From: Eubacterium sp.
GTDB taxonomy: Bacteria; Bacillota; Clostridia; Eubacteriales; Eubacteriaceae
Assembly: GCA_030524435.1 (NCBI GenBank)
Contig: JAUNGS010000003.1
Location: forward strand, 18,965 to 69,179
Reading direction: 5' to 3'
Length of the DNA: 50,215 nt
Shown: positions 43,524-50,215 of the stretch, piece after piece
How positions within the stretch are numbered: position 1 is the stretch's first letter
Layout of the letters: each line of letters opens with the position of its first letter
Translations under genes and position numbers: made by a program
Notes under the pieces: generated by a model
The model's input: only the letters and a program-made list of their open reading frames with translations
The model's database searches: none
What the model was told of the DNA's origin: nothing

Positions 43524-45122
43524 TTAGTTGTCCTGCATTTTCAGCTTCAGGGTCGTGGCCTTGGCCACAGCCTTAATCTTGGTCTCAATATAACGCGTGC
43601 GCCAGCCGATTTTTTCCACGATGTCCTCAGCAAACACCTGGGCGCTGGCCTCCTTTAGCCCCTGGGCCTTGGCTGCGGCGATACTCTGCTTTTTGGCCTC
43701 CTCGGAGGCGAAGGCCACGGCCTCGTCCTTATCGGAAAAGCTTTTGCACAGGCCGCCGATATGGGCCACGTAGCCATCGTTTTCCTCGTCGGGGCGCACC
43801 AGGGCCGTCACCCGCTCCTCCACCGAGGCCATGGCGGCCCCCACGGCGTTGGCCACCTCGTGGTGCTCGGGGACGATGACCTGATAATCCGTCGTCTCGG
43901 CAATTTTTTCGTACCAGGCCCGGGCCGGCGCACCGATGGCCACCACCGGCAAATGCGAATCGTATTGCTCCAAAACCTCGGTTTTAATGGTTCCCAGAAG
44001 CATTGCCTGGATTTTTTCGGCGTAGTCTGAGACCGTCTGGGTCGTCTGGGCCTGGAGGGCCGCCTCGGCCAAGGCTTTGTCCCAGGCCTCGAAATCTCCG
44101 GTGCAGTGCAGAATATCCGTCGGGGTTACGCCGTCCTTGCCGCCGCGGCAGGCTGGCAGGACGCGATGGCCCGTCAGCCGGGGAGCCCCATCTACGGCCA
44201 AAATCTGGGTGTCTCCCCCCAAGCCGTAGGTGTTGATCTGGGCTGAATCGATCTGGGTCTGCCAGTCCCCCACCTTGGCTCCGATGGGCGCCAGGGTCAG
44301 GGTGTTGTCCAGAACGACGCCGCTGTCGGTGGTGGTGCCGCCCATGTCCACCACGATGCCGTCGCTGCATTTTGCCAGACTCAGGGCCCCGATGATGCTG
44401 GCCGCCGGCCCCGAAAGGATAGACTCGATGGGCTTTTCCAGAATGAAGGACAGGCTGGCCAGGTTGCCGTCCCCCTTGACCATGTACACCGGCGCGGCGA
44501 TGCCCTTGGCCGTCAGGGTTCTTTTCACCCCGTCGATGAACTCCCGGAGGATGGGAATCAGGCTGGCGTTGAGCACCGCCGTCACCGTCCTGTCGTGGAA
44601 GCCCAGCTGACTGCTGAGCTCGTGGCTGCAGACCACAGGCAGCTTGTAGGTCTCGCTGATGAAGGCCTTCACCGCCAGCTCCTGGCTGGCGTTTCTGGTG
44701 CTCATCATCCCCGCAACGGCAAAGGCCTCAACCCCCGGCGCAATTTGGGCGCAGGCCGCCGCCACCTCCGCCATGTCCAGGGGGGTGACCTCCTTGCCCT
44801 TGATGTTGATCTTTCCCTGCACCCGGGCCATGGCGTTGTCCGGAAGCTCTCCCTTGGGCAGCTCGCCGATGATGATGAGCCCCGTGGCTCTGCCCTCGCC
44901 CTCGACGATGGCGTTGGTGGCCAGGGTGGTGGACAACACCACCTTCTCGATGGCTGCGGTGTCGTCAAGCCCCAGCCCGTCGATGCTTTTTGCAATGCCC
45001 AGGGCCAGATCCCCCCGGGTGGTGGGCGACTTGGCCTTTTTCAGCACGGTATTCGTCTTTTTATCCAATAGAACGGCATCGGTGTAGGTGCCGCCGGTAT
45101 CAATCCCCAATACAGTTTCCAT
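43524..45122 (-). CDS. Hydantoinase/oxoprolinase family protein (HyuA-like, short form)
   Basis: 532 aa in the acetate/sugar-kinase-like ATPase fold. The N-terminal phosphate-1 loop is GIDTGGTYTDAVL; STTLATNAIVEGEG, NASLIPILREFIDGV, YMVKGDGN and the second glycine motif VVDMGGTTTDSG follow. LSGPAASIIGA is the family hallmark. It is shorter than HyuA proper (about 680 aa) and has no HyuB partner nearby, so it belongs to the stand-alone short group whose substrate is unknown. AAAGGAAAAGAGGAGC precedes the ATG. It is divergent from the asparaginase gene. Confidence 0.88.
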   Translation of the reverse strand: METVLGIDTGGTYTDAVLLDKKTNTVLKKAKSPTTRGDLALGIAKSIDGLGLDDTAAIEKVVLSTTLATNAIVEGEGRATGLIIIGELPKGELPDNAMARVQGKINIKGKEVTPLDMAEVAAACAQIAPGVEAFAVAGMMSTRNASQELAVKAFISETYKLPVVCSHELSSQLGFHDRTVTAVLNASLIPILREFIDGVKRTLTAKGIAAPVYMVKGDGNLASLSFILEKPIESILSGPAASIIGALSLAKCSDGIVVDMGGTTTDSGVVLDNTLTLAPIGAKVGDWQTQIDSAQINTYGLGGDTQILAVDGAPRLTGHRVLPACRGGKDGVTPTDILHCTGDFEAWDKALAEAALQAQTTQTVSDYAEKIQAMLLGTIKTEVLEQYDSHLPVVAIGAPARAWYEKIAETTDYQVIVPEHHEVANAVGAAMASVEERVTALVRPDEENDGYVAHIGGLCKSFSDKDEAVAFASEEAKKQSIAAAKAQGLKEASAQVFAEDIVEKIGWRTRYIETKIKAVAKATTLKLKMQDN

Positions 45123-45281
45123 AAAGCTCCTCTTTTCCTTTGATTGTTCTATTATAGCAAACCGGGCCCCGCTGTTAAAGCCTCATCCTCAAAGTCGGCC
45201 CTTCCCGGACAATTTTTATACGCCTTTCGGGTCAATAAATGCTATAATGATCCTATCATATCTGCCTAAGGAGATTAGCCC

Positions 45282-46319
45282 ATGTATCCCATCACCCACC
45301 CACTATTTTTACTTCAGACCGGCGGCACCATCGGCTCCGCCATCAACGACGGCACCATCGACGTGGATCCCCAAAAGGGCGATGTCCTCATCGACGCCTA
45401 CCAGAAATCTGCCCCCCACCGGGTGGACTTTACCGTCGCCCGCCCCTTCACCATCCTCAGCGAAAATCTGACGCCCAGCCACTGGTCCAAAATCATCGAC
45501 GTCCTCAAGGGCATCGACTTTAGCGATTACGAGGGCATCATCATCACCCACGGCTCCGACACCCTGTCCTACACCGCCGCAGCCCTGAGCTATTTCTTTG
45601 CCCAAAGTCCCATTCCCATCGTTTTGGTCTGTGCCAACCATCCCCTGGGCCACCCCCAATCCAACGGTCTTGCCAATTTTTCCGCCGCCGTGGATTTCAT
45701 CCTCAACGCCCGCCTGCCGGGGATTTTCATCATCTACGAAAATTCCGACGGCCGCCTGAAGATCCACCTGGGCACCCGGACCCTGGAGGCCGACTGGATT
45801 TTGGATGATTTTGAGAGCTTCGGCGGCCGCCCCTTCGCCCTCAAGGACGGACACTGCCTCTCCCACGGCAGCGCCAGACTCTCTCCGGCCATCGAGGCCT
45901 TGAGGGATCGGCCCCTCTCCACCGACTGGGGCGACACCCCGATGTTCGACAAGGAGGTTCTGGCTTTGAAAACCTACCCGGGCATGGACTACGGCTATAT
46001 CAGCTTTGCCGCCAAGGCTCCGGCGGCGGTGCTCCATCTGCTCTACCACTCCGCCAGCGGCAATTACGCCGGGCCCGGGGATACCTCCCTGGCAAAATTT
46101 ATCGCCGAGCACCCCGAAACCGACCATTACCTGATCTCCTACAAGGATGTCTCGGGGGATCTCTACGCCTCCTGCCACGCCCTCATCGAGGCCGGCGGCA
46201 TACCCTTGGAAAACATCTGCTTCGAGGCGGCGGTGACAAAGCTTTACTTTGCCTACAGCCAAAACAACCTCACGCCACAGGCGTATATGAAACGGCCGCT
46301 ATTCTTTGAATTCCTTTAA
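45282..46319 (+). CDS. Asparaginase family protein
   Basis: 345-aa enzyme expected to hydrolyse L-asparagine to aspartate and ammonia. The first catalytic Thr is in LLQTGGTIGSA and the second Thr-Asp in ITHGSDTLSYTAAAL; the later HPLGHPQSNG and YKDVSGDLYA fit the family. No signal peptide is present, so it is cytosolic (type I-like). The overall match is looser than for AnsA of E. coli, so glutaminase or another amidase activity is possible. AAGGAGATTAGCCC precedes the ATG. It is a single gene. Confidence 0.87.
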   Translation: MYPITHPLFLLQTGGTIGSAINDGTIDVDPQKGDVLIDAYQKSAPHRVDFTVARPFTILSENLTPSHWSKIIDVLKGIDFSDYEGIIITHGSDTLSYTAAALSYFFAQSPIPIVLVCANHPLGHPQSNGLANFSAAVDFILNARLPGIFIIYENSDGRLKIHLGTRTLEADWILDDFESFGGRPFALKDGHCLSHGSARLSPAIEALRDRPLSTDWGDTPMFDKEVLALKTYPGMDYGYISFAAKAPAAVLHLLYHSASGNYAGPGDTSLAKFIAEHPETDHYLISYKDVSGDLYASCHALIEAGGIPLENICFEAAVTKLYFAYSQNNLTPQAYMKRPLFFEFL

Positions 46320-46426
46320 AGCAAGAATAATTCTAATTTAACAAGAATTTCTCTTTACTTTTTTATCATTGGGTATAGAATAAAGATTATACGAATTCAA
46401 CCGGATTACATTGAGGAGGTAAAACT

Positions 46427-47887
46427 ATGTATGACGTTATTATTATCGGCGGCGGTATCGTAGGTACAAGCGTTGCCCGCGCTTTGTCCCGCTACGAGCT
46501 CAAAGTTGCCCTGCTGGAGAAGGAAAACGATGTGTCCATGGGCGCCACCAAGGCCAACTCCGCCATTGTCCACGGCGGCTACGCCGAGGCCCATGCCAAG
46601 GTCAAGGGCCGTCTGTGCTACCAGGGCCGGAAGCAATTTGAACAGCTCAACAAGGAGCTGAACTTTGGCTTTGATCCCATCGGCTCTTTGGTGCTGGCCT
46701 TTGAGGAGGAACAGAAGCAGGGCCTTGAGGACCTGATGGCCAACGGCAAATTAAATGGCCTGGAGGATCTGGAGATTCTGGACCACGACGCCGTCATGGC
46801 CCTAGAGCCCAACGTCAACCCCGAGGTCAAGTACGCCCTGTACTGCAAGGGCGCCGGGGTCTGCTCCCCCTATGAGATGGCCATCGCCCTGGCGGAAAAC
46901 GCTATCCAGAACGGCGTCGAGCTCTTCCTTGAAACCGCCGTCTCCGCCATCGACCGCAGCCAGGAAGGCTTCACTGTTCACACCGACGACGGCAGAAGCT
47001 TTGAAGGCCGCTACGTCGTCAACGCCGCCGGCCTCTACTCCGACAAAATCGCCCAGATGGTAGGCCTCAACGACTTCACCATCACCCCCCGCTCCGGCGA
47101 GTACCTGCTGATGGTTCGCGGCTCCGGCGCGCTGTTAAACAACGTGCTCTTCCAGATGCCCACCAAGATGGGCAAGGGGATTTTGGTCACCCCCACCTAC
47201 CACGGCAACCTGCTCATCGGCCCCGACGCCATCAACGAGGACAAGGCTGACCGCGACACCCACGCCGACAGGCTGCTTCGAATCTACAAGGAAGCCTTGA
47301 TGACCACGGATAAGCTGAATATCAAGCAGTTCATCCGAAGCTTCACCGGCGTCAGAGCCGTCAGCAGCACCGACGACTTCATCATCGAGGAGAGCGCTGT
47401 GCCCCACTTCATCAACGCCGCAGGCATCCAGTCACCGGGGATCACCTCCTCCCCCGCCATCGCCCAGATGGTGGTGGGTATCCTAAAGGACGCCGGTCTG
47501 ACCCTCACCGAGGATCCGAGCTTCGATCCCTACAGAAAGCCCATCATCACCCGCAAGGAATTAAAGCCTTTGGCCGAGGTTAAGCCCCTCATCGACCTGC
47601 CCCTGGGCAGCGAGGGCCGTCTGGTCTGCCGCTGCGAGCAGGTGGCCGAAGCCACCATTTTAGACGCCATGCGCCGGGGCATCCCCGTCACCACCATCGA
47701 CGGCGTCAAGCGCCGCACCCGCGCCGGCATGGGCTTCTGCCAGGGCACCTTCTGCCGCCCCAGGGTGGCTGAGGTCATGTCCAAGGAGCTGGGCTACGAA
47801 ATTGACCCTGGCTTCGACATCGAGCACAGCGGCATCAACCGCGTAGCCAAGGAGGACATCGTCAAATATATCGAAGAGCATCTCTAA
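46427..47887 (+). CDS. FAD-dependent oxidoreductase with BFD-like [2Fe-2S] domain (GlpA type)
   Basis: The 486-aa protein opens with the FAD-binding DVIIIGGGIVGTSVARALS and EKENDVSMGATKANSAIVH. The DAO-fold core runs to about 380 (RSFTGVRAVSSTDDF, INAAGIQSPGITSSPAIA). A C-terminal BFD-like domain carries four Cys: CRC in GRLVCRCEQV and CQGTFC. This matches the clostridial GlpA-like glycerol-3-phosphate dehydrogenases. In many genomes it is followed by a second flavoprotein and a DUF1667 gene; here it stands alone with its own terminator. The substrate may therefore be glycerol-3-P or a 2-hydroxy acid. TTGAGGAGGTAAAACT precedes the ATG. Confidence 0.9.
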   Translation: MYDVIIIGGGIVGTSVARALSRYELKVALLEKENDVSMGATKANSAIVHGGYAEAHAKVKGRLCYQGRKQFEQLNKELNFGFDPIGSLVLAFEEEQKQGLEDLMANGKLNGLEDLEILDHDAVMALEPNVNPEVKYALYCKGAGVCSPYEMAIALAENAIQNGVELFLETAVSAIDRSQEGFTVHTDDGRSFEGRYVVNAAGLYSDKIAQMVGLNDFTITPRSGEYLLMVRGSGALLNNVLFQMPTKMGKGILVTPTYHGNLLIGPDAINEDKADRDTHADRLLRIYKEALMTTDKLNIKQFIRSFTGVRAVSSTDDFIIEESAVPHFINAAGIQSPGITSSPAIAQMVVGILKDAGLTLTEDPSFDPYRKPIITRKELKPLAEVKPLIDLPLGSEGRLVCRCEQVAEATILDAMRRGIPVTTIDGVKRRTRAGMGFCQGTFCRPRVAEVMSKELGYEIDPGFDIEHSGINRVAKEDIVKYIEEHL

Positions 47888-47900
47888 TTGATGCCATTTT

Positions 47901-47935
47901 AAAAGGGACAGAAATTTTTATTTCTGTCCCTTTTT
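47901..47935. terminator. Bidirectional terminator
   Basis: AAAAGGGACAGAAAT and ATTTCTGTCCCTTTT form a perfect 15-bp stem with a TTTT loop. Confidence 0.93.
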
Positions 47936-47982
47936 GTATTGTCCCAGGGCCCTGACTCTTAAAAGCCCTGCCGTCCTTGGTA

Positions 47983-48489
47983 TTAGAATTGCTCAAGGAG
48001 CTCCCGCATGAAATCCACCGGCCGGCCCTTTTTGTCGTACCCGGCACATTTGCAGACCTCCCTGTTGGCAAAATGACAGTGCAGGGCCTGAAATTTTTCG
48101 TCGTCCACAAGGGGGATGTCCAGATTCACCAGGGCCTCCACCGCCCGGTTTAACCCTGCCACGGGCTTTCTGCCGTGGGTTTTGGTGATGACGGGCTCCC
48201 CGGCCTGCTTGAGATAGGCCCCAAGCTTATCATAAGGGATGCTCTCTTCCCGAAGGCCACAGGCGATGAGGTCTGCCGTCGTCTTTGTCAGCTCAAGCCA
48301 GTCCGAGGCCGTCATGCCCCGGGCGGCCACGCAGAAGCGGCTGGCGGCATTGACGGCCACCAGGGTGTCCAGGCCTCCAAAGATGATCCTGTGAATCTCC
48401 CAGCTAAAGCCCAGCTCCTCCGGCGCGCCGTAGGGCGGCGCCGGACGCCTCAAAAACTTTTGAAGGGGAATGGTCATTCCCAGCTGCAT
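47983..48489 (-). CDS. DUF6933-like hypothetical protein
   Basis: 168 aa. The opening MQLGMTIPLQKFLRR, the central FGGLDTLVAVNAASRFCVAA and a later long helical half resemble the DUF6933 group of uncharacterised proteins (recognised by pattern, not searched). It begins one base after the sirtuin stop (TAGGATG) on the same strand with GAGGTG as ribosome binding site, so the two are cotranslated. No catalytic motif is seen. Confidence 0.75.
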   Translation of the reverse strand: MQLGMTIPLQKFLRRPAPPYGAPEELGFSWEIHRIIFGGLDTLVAVNAASRFCVAARGMTASDWLELTKTTADLIACGLREESIPYDKLGAYLKQAGEPVITKTHGRKPVAGLNRAVEALVNLDIPLVDDEKFQALHCHFANREVCKCAGYDKKGRPVDFMRELLEQF

Positions 48490-48490
48490 C

Positions 48491-49216
48491 CTAGCGCACC
48501 TCGATCTGGGAGAACACCTTGCCGATGGCGTCGTGGATCACCAGCTCCGCCTGATCCTCCCGGGAGGTGACCTCCTTGTTGATCACCACCAGATGCTTGC
48601 CCCTGAAATAATCCACAAAGCCCGCCGCCGGGTAGACCACCAGAGAGGTACCGCCGATGATCAGGGTGTCCGCCGCGGAGATGGCCGCCACGGCCTGCTG
48701 AATGGTATCACTGTTTAAAGGCTCCTCGTAGAGCACCACATCGGGCTTAATTCTGCCGCCGCAGACGTCGCAGTGAGGCACCCCTTCGGCATTTTTGACG
48801 TAGGCTGCGTCAAAAAATTTGCCGCATTGTTCACAATAATTTCTGTGGATACTGCCGTGGAGGTCGTAAACCCGCTTGCTCCCCGCCATCTCGTGGAGGC
48901 CGTCAATGTTCTGGGTCACCACCGCCAGAAGCTTCCCCGCCGCCTCCAGCTCCGCCAGCTTCTTGTGGGCAGCATTGGGCTTGGCGTCCAAAAACATCAT
49001 CTTGTTTTTGTAAAAATCGTAGAAGGCCTCGGTGTGGGCCTCGAAGAAGCTGTGGCTGACCACCTGCTCCGGCGGGTACTGGTAGGCCTGCATATAGAGG
49101 CCGTCACTGCTCCTGAAATCGGGGATGCCGCTCTCGGTGGACACCCCGGCGCCGCCAAAAAATACAATGCGCTGGCTATCGTCGATGATCGCCTGCAATG
49201 CCTGAATCTGATCCAT
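48491..49216 (-). CDS. NAD-dependent protein deacylase, Sir2 family (CobB-like)
   Basis: 241 aa from ATG 49216 (MDQIQALQAIIDD); AAGGCGGTGAAG precedes it, so the Met ten codons upstream is less likely. NAD-binding GAGVSTESGIPDFRSSDG, TQNIDGLHEMAGS with the catalytic His in DLHGS, and four zinc Cys (CEQC, CDVCGG) followed by IKPDVVLYEEPL and GGTSLVVYPA are all present. It removes acyl groups from lysines, for example on acetyl-CoA synthetase in other bacteria. It is followed directly by the DUF6933-like gene. Confidence 0.95.
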   Translation of the reverse strand: MDQIQALQAIIDDSQRIVFFGGAGVSTESGIPDFRSSDGLYMQAYQYPPEQVVSHSFFEAHTEAFYDFYKNKMMFLDAKPNAAHKKLAELEAAGKLLAVVTQNIDGLHEMAGSKRVYDLHGSIHRNYCEQCGKFFDAAYVKNAEGVPHCDVCGGRIKPDVVLYEEPLNSDTIQQAVAAISAADTLIIGGTSLVVYPAAGFVDYFRGKHLVVINKEVTSREDQAELVIHDAIGKVFSQIEVR

Positions 49217-49282
49217 ATCCTTCACCGCCTTTTTAAGTCTTTTCATTATTATAGGGCCGCTGTCTGAAATTTAACCCGAATT

Positions 49283-49936
49283 TCAGTCCTGCCCTTTAAC
49301 CCCGTTTTTCTCACAAATATCCGCCAGACAGCAGATCTCGCACTTAGGCGCCGTCCTGGCCGAGCACACCGCCCGGCCGTGGAGCACCAGCCTGTGGCAG
49401 AAGCTGTTGCCCTCCTCAGGGGGAATGATTTTCCACAGGGCCATCTCCACCTTCTTGGGATCCTTGATGCCCTCCACCAGGCCAATGCGGTTGACCAGAC
49501 GGATGCAGTGGGTGTCGGTGACGATGGCGGGCTTGCCAAAGACGTCGCCGACGATGAGGTTGGCGCTCTTTCGCCCCACCCCCGGCAGCTTCAGCAGGGC
49601 GTCAAAATCGTCGGGCACCAGCCCGTGGTACTCGTCCCGGATGATCTTCATACAGGCGCTGATATCCCGGGCCTTGCTCTTGCCCAGGCCGCAGGGCCTC
49701 ACAATTTCCTCGATGGCCTCCACCGGCGCCGCCGCCAGGGCATCGACGTCGGGGAACTTGGCGTAGAGCCCCTTCACCACCTGGTTGACCCGCTCGTCGG
49801 TGCACTGGGCTGCCAGCCGCACCCCCACCAAAAGCCGCCAGGCCTCCTTGGGATCGTAGTCCAGGGTACACTCCGCCTCGGGGTAGGCCGCCTTCAGCCT
49901 TGCGATGACCCTCTGGGCCAGGGTTTCTTTATCCAT
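49283..49936 (-). CDS. nth: Endonuclease III
   Basis: Base-excision repair glycosylase/AP lyase for oxidised pyrimidines. 217 aa from ATG 49936 (MDKETLAQRVIARL), five bases after AAGGAG; the GTG two codons earlier is less well placed. The helix-hairpin-helix LPGVGRKSANLI carries the catalytic Lys, and VTDTHCIRL the catalytic Asp. The [4Fe-4S] loop is CSARTAPKCEICCLADIC (C-x6-C-x2-C-x5-C pattern). All functional residues are intact. Confidence 0.97.
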   Translation of the reverse strand: MDKETLAQRVIARLKAAYPEAECTLDYDPKEAWRLLVGVRLAAQCTDERVNQVVKGLYAKFPDVDALAAAPVEAIEEIVRPCGLGKSKARDISACMKIIRDEYHGLVPDDFDALLKLPGVGRKSANLIVGDVFGKPAIVTDTHCIRLVNRIGLVEGIKDPKKVEMALWKIIPPEEGNSFCHRLVLHGRAVCSARTAPKCEICCLADICEKNGVKGQD

Positions 49937-49990
49937 AAGCACTCCTTCCGCCGCCCCTTTTTAAAAAGGAGCTGTATTTATCCTTTTCTT

Positions 49991-50168
49991 CTATTTAAGC
50001 ACATTTTCTTTTTGAAGTAAATGCGGAAGTCCATTTTTATGTGCCGGTGCCACCTCGCCCGCATCCCCAAATTTGCGATCGTACAAAAGCGCCGCCAAAA
50101 GCACCACAAAGCAGGAGCCGGCGTTGTGTACCAAAGCGCCGGTGGTGGGGGTTAAAAGCCCTTGAATT
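49991..50168 (-). pseudogene. C-terminal fragment of a P-type metal ATPase
   Basis: On the minus strand the frame reads GLLTPTTGALVHNAGSCFVV, then ALLYDRKFGDAG, and ends NVLK before TAG. GALVHNAGS is the typical last membrane-helix motif of heavy-metal P-type ATPases (usually GALxHNxGSVLVVLN). Going upstream, an in-frame TAA appears where AT-rich foreign-looking sequence begins at about 50165. The gene therefore appears interrupted just at the window end. Confidence 0.65.
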
Positions 50169-50215
50169 TACAATCTAAGTGCAACAAATAAATAATGACC
50201 CATAGTTCTAGTATA
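50169..50215. mobile_element. Possible insertion sequence end
   Basis: The last about 47 bases switch abruptly from GC-rich ATPase code to AT-rich sequence. On the minus strand this reads ...GTTGCACTTAGATTGTAA, resembling the VAL-x-L-stop tail and terminal region of IS30-like transposons. Too little is present to identify the element. Confidence 0.35.

Noticed and set aside
45309..46262. 317-codon open frame on the minus strand
   Set aside because: Lies opposite the asparaginase gene, which has all its motifs; the Gly/Val-rich translation is a reverse-strand artefact.

Overview
The window looks like the chromosome of an anaerobic Firmicute of the Clostridia, most plausibly an acetogen-like member of the Eubacteriales. 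Supporting signs are strong AGGAGG ribosome binding sites, a glmS ribozyme, a T-box in front of serS, a rubredoxin, a cobalamin-riboswitch-like element, a PTS-dependent dihydroxyacetone kinase with a sigma-54 activator, and many rho-independent terminators. The genus is not proven by the sequence. Most genes have fairly GC-rich codon use, while several blocks (about 2.96-4.0, 30.1-33.2 and 34.8-41.9 kb) are clearly AT-rich and look acquired.

Layout. 0-4 kb: sbcC (cut by the window edge) and sbcD, then a lone AT-rich YhcG-type nuclease gene. 4-8.4 kb: glmS with its self-cleaving leader, a 55-aa protein behind a cobalamin-riboswitch-like leader and terminator, and serS behind a T-box. 8.5-15.6 kb: a D-serine module, comprising D-serine dehydratase, RidA (which removes the 2-aminoacrylate the dehydratase releases), a divergent SHMT-family enzyme, a GntP/DsdX-type permease, and a cupin-PocR histidine kinase with an AraC-type response regulator. 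A shared 16-bp motif lies upstream of both transcription units. 15.6-20.5 kb: small radical SAM protein, rubredoxin, a membrane protein, a HAD phosphatase, amtB-glnK behind an attenuator hairpin, and a zinc-ribbon protein. 20.6-26.6 kb: two parS-like sites, then dhaM-dhaK-dhaL read from an excellent -24/-12 promoter, an HPr-PAS-AAA+ activator, and a divergent rpiB-tpiA pair. This gene set fits phosphorylation and isomerisation of a ketose such as dihydroxyacetone or a tetrulose.

26.6-36.3 kb is a defence locus on the minus strand: hsdM, an hsdS-like remnant, hsdS, a MntA/HepT-type toxin-antitoxin pair, a second YhcG-type nuclease and hsdR. A Fic-HTH protein is divergent from hsdM, and three evenly spaced inverted repeats lie between them. 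36.6-41.7 kb is an AT-rich block with a PucR-type regulator, a UroD-fold protein, an MFS transporter and two tandem cysteine-rich mini-proteins. It ends at a hicB remnant and two 184-bp tandem repeats that each carry the 3' end of the adjacent tRNA-Arg(ACG), which suggests an integration site. 42.5-50.2 kb returns to ordinary genes: a DMT exporter, a hydantoinase-like protein, asparaginase, a GlpA-like oxidoreductase, a DUF6933-like protein, a sirtuin, endonuclease III, and a P-type ATPase tail broken by what may be an IS end at the window edge.
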